From Vibrio gigantis (GTDB taxonomy: Bacteria > Pseudomonadota > Gammaproteobacteria > Enterobacterales > Vibrionaceae), in the NCBI RefSeq assembly GCF_024347515.1, contig NZ_AP025493.1:372001-436000 (forward strand): a DNA stretch of 64,000 nucleotides. The letters are read 5' to 3'. Positions 61,068 to 64,000 of the stretch are shown here, piece after piece; position 1 is the stretch's first letter, and the number at the start of each line of letters is the position of its first letter. Both the position numbers and the translations under genes were made by a program. The notes beneath the pieces are model-generated. The model saw only the letters and a program-made list of their open reading frames with translations, had not been told where the DNA came from and did not search any database.

Positions 61068-61580
61068 GGGGTCATAGAACCAATACGGCTCTCTTAATCT
61101 TAATCGCAGCGTGACAAGCTGTCGTGTAGTAAGTGCCATCACCAGACACCTCAAGGATGCTTCGGTGTGTTTGTTTAAGTAAGTTCGGGAGTGCTTCTCC
61201 ATCTGTAACCGTCGATAAACTTAGCTTAGCTGCAATAATTTCATGAGTGTTTGTCTAGACTACAATATGAAGCTTTCGCTAAACTCTACGCTTGCCATCC
61301 ATCCCGTGTTTTTGACTTTCCATTCGTCTTCGCCATAAACCTTAAGGCCAGTTGCATCAATGGTTAGGTGTTGGTATCGCTCCTCTCGTTTTAGTCTTAA
61401 ATGAGACCTCAACTTGCTTTGTTCGATAAATCCTTGCAGAGATCTCAGTGGCATAGAAAACACTCGTTTCACTAAAAGCGTTGTCGTGATGGCCAAATCA
61501 CTGTACCGACGTGATCTCCAGCGCTTATTCGGTTTACTTCGCGCCCACCTGATTATCACCTCTTCATCACTCCAAAAAGT
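61068..61580 (-). pseudogene. Remnant of an IS5-type transposase
   Basis: The intact part (61260-61559) reads RYSDLAITTTLLVKRVFSMPLRSLQGF and LTIDATGLKVYGEDEWKVK, typical of IS5-group transposases with the first DDE Asp in IDATG. About 60 residues seem missing between these blocks. After a stop the frame continues as TDGEALPNLLKQTHRSILEVSGDGTYYT, holding a second DDE region. The element is non-functional. Terminal repeats were not found. Confidence 0.85.
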
Positions 61581-61717
61581 CAGAACCGAATGAAGCTATT
61601 TATATTGTTGTTATTTGTGTAAGAAAGATAACTGATTTTCATCCTAAACCGACATGAGTAAATTAAATAATTCACAGACACCAATTAAGTCCGTATAATT
61701 ATAAATACAAAGTCAAC

Positions 61718-62662
61718 ATGGGAATTAATGGTATAATGAAAAGCCATATTATTGAAATTCGCCACTTTATTACAGTAGCTCAACTAGGTAGTTTTACGCT
61801 TGCGGCCCAAGCTCTCGGTATGACAGGCTCAGCCTTAAGTAAAAGCGTTCTTCGACTAGAGAAGCAACTGGGTACAAAACTACTGCATAGAACGACTCGA
61901 CGCATCGCATTAACCAATGATGGAGATTCTTATTTTGCAGATTGCCTTAAGGCAATGACGATTTTAGAGGAAGCTGAAAAGCGATTAAACAACCAACAAT
62001 TACTGCCTTCTGGACGTGTTCGTCTCGACTTACCAGCTGTTCTCGGTAGAAGAGCAATTTTGCCCAAGTTGCTAGAATTAACGTCCAAGTTCGAGCAATT
62101 AGATTTATCAATCACCTTTAATGACCGTCCTACTGATTTAGTCAGCGACGGGATTGATCTTGCGATTCGAGTTGGCCACTTAGAAAACTCAGGCGATATT
62201 GTTGCGCGTAAAATTGGGGAGCAAAAAAGGGTGATATGCGCTTCACCCTCTTATTTAGCTACTCGAGAGCGTATTACCAAAAAAGAGGATCTCGCCCAAC
62301 ACGATTGCATCGTCGGTTGGCCTATAGGACAAAGGCATAGTTGGTTATTAAAGAATAAAAAAGGTATGAATGAATCGTTTCATATTGATGCCCGCCATGA
62401 AATAGCCGATTGCGAAGGTATCTTACAGTCAGCTTTATCTGGCACGGGTTTAGCGCAATTACCTGTCTGGCTAGTTCAAGAGCATATTGAGAAAGGACAT
62501 TTATCCCCGGTATTGGAAAATATCTCAGGTGAAAGTTCACCAATAAGTGTAATTTGGCTTAAGACACCTTATATTTTACCAAAAATTAGAGTCATCATAG
62601 ATGAACTCGTGGCTTTAGCGAGCTCTCACCCAAATATTTTCAATGCTTCATTAGACGAATAA
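61718..62662 (+). CDS. LysR-type transcriptional regulator
   Basis: 314-residue regulator with the standard winged helix (IIEIRHFITVAQLGSFTLAAQALGMTGSALSKSVLRLEKQLGTKLLHRTTRRIALT) and a type 2 periplasmic-binding fold effector domain (PTDLVSDGIDLAIRVGHLE). This is the CrgA/DsdC-like group. The ATG at 61718 or 61736 could be used. No target operon is adjacent, and the IS remnant lies directly upstream, so its partner gene may have been lost. Confidence 0.88.
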   Translation: MGINGIMKSHIIEIRHFITVAQLGSFTLAAQALGMTGSALSKSVLRLEKQLGTKLLHRTTRRIALTNDGDSYFADCLKAMTILEEAEKRLNNQQLLPSGRVRLDLPAVLGRRAILPKLLELTSKFEQLDLSITFNDRPTDLVSDGIDLAIRVGHLENSGDIVARKIGEQKRVICASPSYLATRERITKKEDLAQHDCIVGWPIGQRHSWLLKNKKGMNESFHIDARHEIADCEGILQSALSGTGLAQLPVWLVQEHIEKGHLSPVLENISGESSPISVIWLKTPYILPKIRVIIDELVALASSHPNIFNASLDE

Positions 62663-63356
62663 ACCACTCATTTTTAGTAAGAATAGTTGTACAACGTTAT
62701 ATATTTCTCTATCAAGCCCACTTACTGGTAACCCAAATAAAGTGGGCTCCCAATAGCATCCATAACTATTATCTCTTAAAATCTTATTAGCTGTCGTTTG
62801 ATAGAGAAGCTGCGATCATTTTTTAATATTAAACAGGATTTTTCAATACAGTAATTTAGAGCCCCACATTCAGGCCTCAATTTTTACGTGTGACAATTTA
62901 ATAAATGGTTTTCTGTGCTGATAAGAGCTTGGCGGTATAGTCATGCTCTTGATAAATAAAGTTCACTTCATTCGAGCATTGCTATTTATTAATATAACGA
63001 TAGCTCTACTTTTATGCCTCCCTCTATCTTGACATAGAAGTCTGAACTCGCGCCCAATCTATTTTCTCTTCTCCAATTGGAACTGGGAAAGATCAAAGCC
63101 GTCAATTAAGCTTAAGAAGTAACAGTATTAAATGGTATTTCCTTTGTTCTTGAACATCAATCACCGACATTATGGCAGGAGCCTTATTAATATCAACACT
63201 TGGACCTGCATTGGCAGTTACAATCATAGTCTCGCCTAAATATTATTTAGCTAAAGAGATTAGTGGAATGAGTAATAATAATCCCATATACTTGAGTAAG
63301 TAAGGCTTTAGCTTTATTTTCATATTTTTATCGTGATTAATTTATATTTTCAATCA
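62663..63356. other. Gene-poor stretch
   Basis: Nearly 700 bp without a supportable gene. A short hydrophobic frame (about 63170-63300, MAGALLISTLGPALAV and onward) could be the tail of a decayed membrane protein, but the evidence is weak. Confidence 0.45.
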
Positions 63357-63695
63357 TTAATTATTCAGATTTTCGTGTAGTTCTCTAATCTCAGAAAACA
63401 AAGAGACTGTAGTTTCCATACTATCTTGGTTAGTCACTACTGATATTATATCGTTACAAAAATTGTATTTTGACATGATCACGCCGCCCCGATGTGTCGA
63501 AAGGTCGTTTTCGATCTTACTATTTGTATCAATTAGCCCCCAATCAGCATTTCGATGACGTTGAAAAATTACCCACAAGTTTGCCCCTATATTTCTATCT
63601 AACAAACCATTTATACCATTTGATATAATAACAGTCCCTAAATCAAAATTGGTGGCATTACAAAAATATTGTCCACTTCCCAAAATTAACCCCAT
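63357..63695 (-). CDS. Small protein of unknown function with DWG/ND motif
   Basis: 112 residues from the ATG at 63695; a TTG at 63710, three bases before the upstream stop codon's end, is an alternative start. HRNADWGLIDTNSKIENDLSTHRGGVIMSKY recalls a widespread family of small plasmid- and island-borne proteins with an RH.GDWG...ND...G..S.Y pattern, ending in a hydrophobic threonine strand (DSMETTVSLFSE). Their role is unknown. It follows directly after the 63712 gene, probably in one transcript. Confidence 0.6.
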   Translation of the reverse strand: MGLILGSGQYFCNATNFDLGTVIISNGINGLLDRNIGANLWVIFQRHRNADWGLIDTNSKIENDLSTHRGGVIMSKYNFCNDIISVVTNQDSMETTVSLFSEIRELHENLNN

Positions 63696-63711
63696 AAAAT
63701 AAAATGTCAAA

Positions 63712-63975
63712 TTATCCGTTATCTCTAGCGCTTTTTAACCATAATTCAACCTCTTTATACAAACTATCAATTGAGTCACAAATAACTGATGACTCGGATG
63801 TAACCCCCCAAAACTCGTTACTAAACACACTAATTACTGTAATAAAATACTCAGCAGTAAATATAATATCAAATTTATCCAAAGGTGAATTTAACCCATC
63901 CTTATCTCTATTAAGAGTTAATATTTCCTTATCAAAATTCACCCCTAATGCGTATCTATGAAAAATGTCTTTCAC
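63712..63975 (-). CDS. Small protein of unknown function
   Basis: 87 residues starting at GTG 63975, or possibly continuing beyond the window in another form; upstream sequence to 64000 contains in-frame stops. AT-rich and without a recognised domain (FDIIFTAEYFITVISVFSNEFWG). It is tightly coupled to the following gene (stop 63712-63714). The pair could be a small accessory module, but nothing supports a specific function. Confidence 0.5.
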   Translation of the reverse strand: MKDIFHRYALGVNFDKEILTLNRDKDGLNSPLDKFDIIFTAEYFITVISVFSNEFWGVTSESSVICDSIDSLYKEVELWLKSARDNG

Positions 63976-64000
63976 ACGATCATCACTAATAATTAATGCT

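Noticed and set aside
63169..63302. Short hydrophobic frame (MAGALLISTLGPALAV)
   Set aside because: Too short, without a ribosome-binding site or family match; listed only as a possible relic.

Overview
The window reads as a chromosomal segment of a marine Vibrio, probably close to the Splendidus clade. This is judged from moderate AT content, tRNA arrays with encoded CCA, a nirBDC-cobA block, ravA-viaA, and a VieSAB/Roc-like c-di-GMP phosphorelay. The species assignment is inference, because no rRNA or marker gene is present.

Layout. 1-5.3 kb: the 3' part of a dicarboxylate/glutamate symporter, a CpxA/CpxR-like two-component pair, a NYN-domain protein, a DUF4174 protein and cobA. 5.6-9.5 kb: nirB-nirD-nirC on the minus strand with an FNR-like site upstream; the adjacent cobA supplies the siroheme precursor. 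10.1-10.9 kb and 27.7-28.3 kb: two nearly identical minus-strand tRNA arrays (Cys, Leu, Gly, Cys, with an extra Leu in the first) in direct orientation. They bracket about 17 kb of accessory DNA.

Between the arrays lie an AT-rich TPR/SGNH/citrate-lyase-ligase-like fusion gene and a 12.5-kb iron/heme acquisition island. The island has a Fur-box-controlled FecI-type ECF sigma factor, a FecR anti-sigma factor, a 1040-residue HasR-like TonB-dependent receptor with an STN signalling domain, two paralogous PKD-type lipoproteins, a hemophilin-like secreted protein, a Slam (type XI secretion) outer-membrane protein, and its own ExbB-ExbD-TonB. A 29-bp element (TTACGG, 16 bp, CGGTRTA) occurs five times with invariant spacing, upstream of the receptor, both lipoproteins, the hemophilin gene and exbB. 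I interpret it as the promoter of the local ECF sigma factor. The proposed circuit is: low iron relieves Fur and makes sigma/FecR; the ligand-loaded receptor signals through STN and FecR; sigma then turns on receptor, hemophore, secretion and energy modules together.

28.4-33.8 kb: viaA-ravA, a NUDIX hydrolase, ltaE and a cytochrome c. 33.9-44.7 kb: a dense signalling block. The plus strand carries an Hpt protein, a VieB-like REC-TPR protein and a NarL-type regulator. The minus strand carries a four-gene overlapping operon of unorthodox EvgS/RocS/VieS-like sensor kinase, REC-EAL, NarL-type regulator and GGDEF. 46.2-52.9 kb: a chaperone-usher fimbrial operon ending with an orphan LuxR-type regulator. 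It is bracketed by decayed fragments of ltaE and of the neighbouring cytochrome c gene, so the ltaE-cytochrome junction looks like a repeatedly used insertion or duplication point.

53.7-64 kb: a patchy accessory end with a small lipoprotein, a PLP decarboxylase with an AraC-type regulator, a P4-type integrase, a TerC-family membrane protein, an IS5-type transposase remnant, a LysR regulator, and two small genes of unknown function at the right edge. Several gene-poor stretches here suggest decay.
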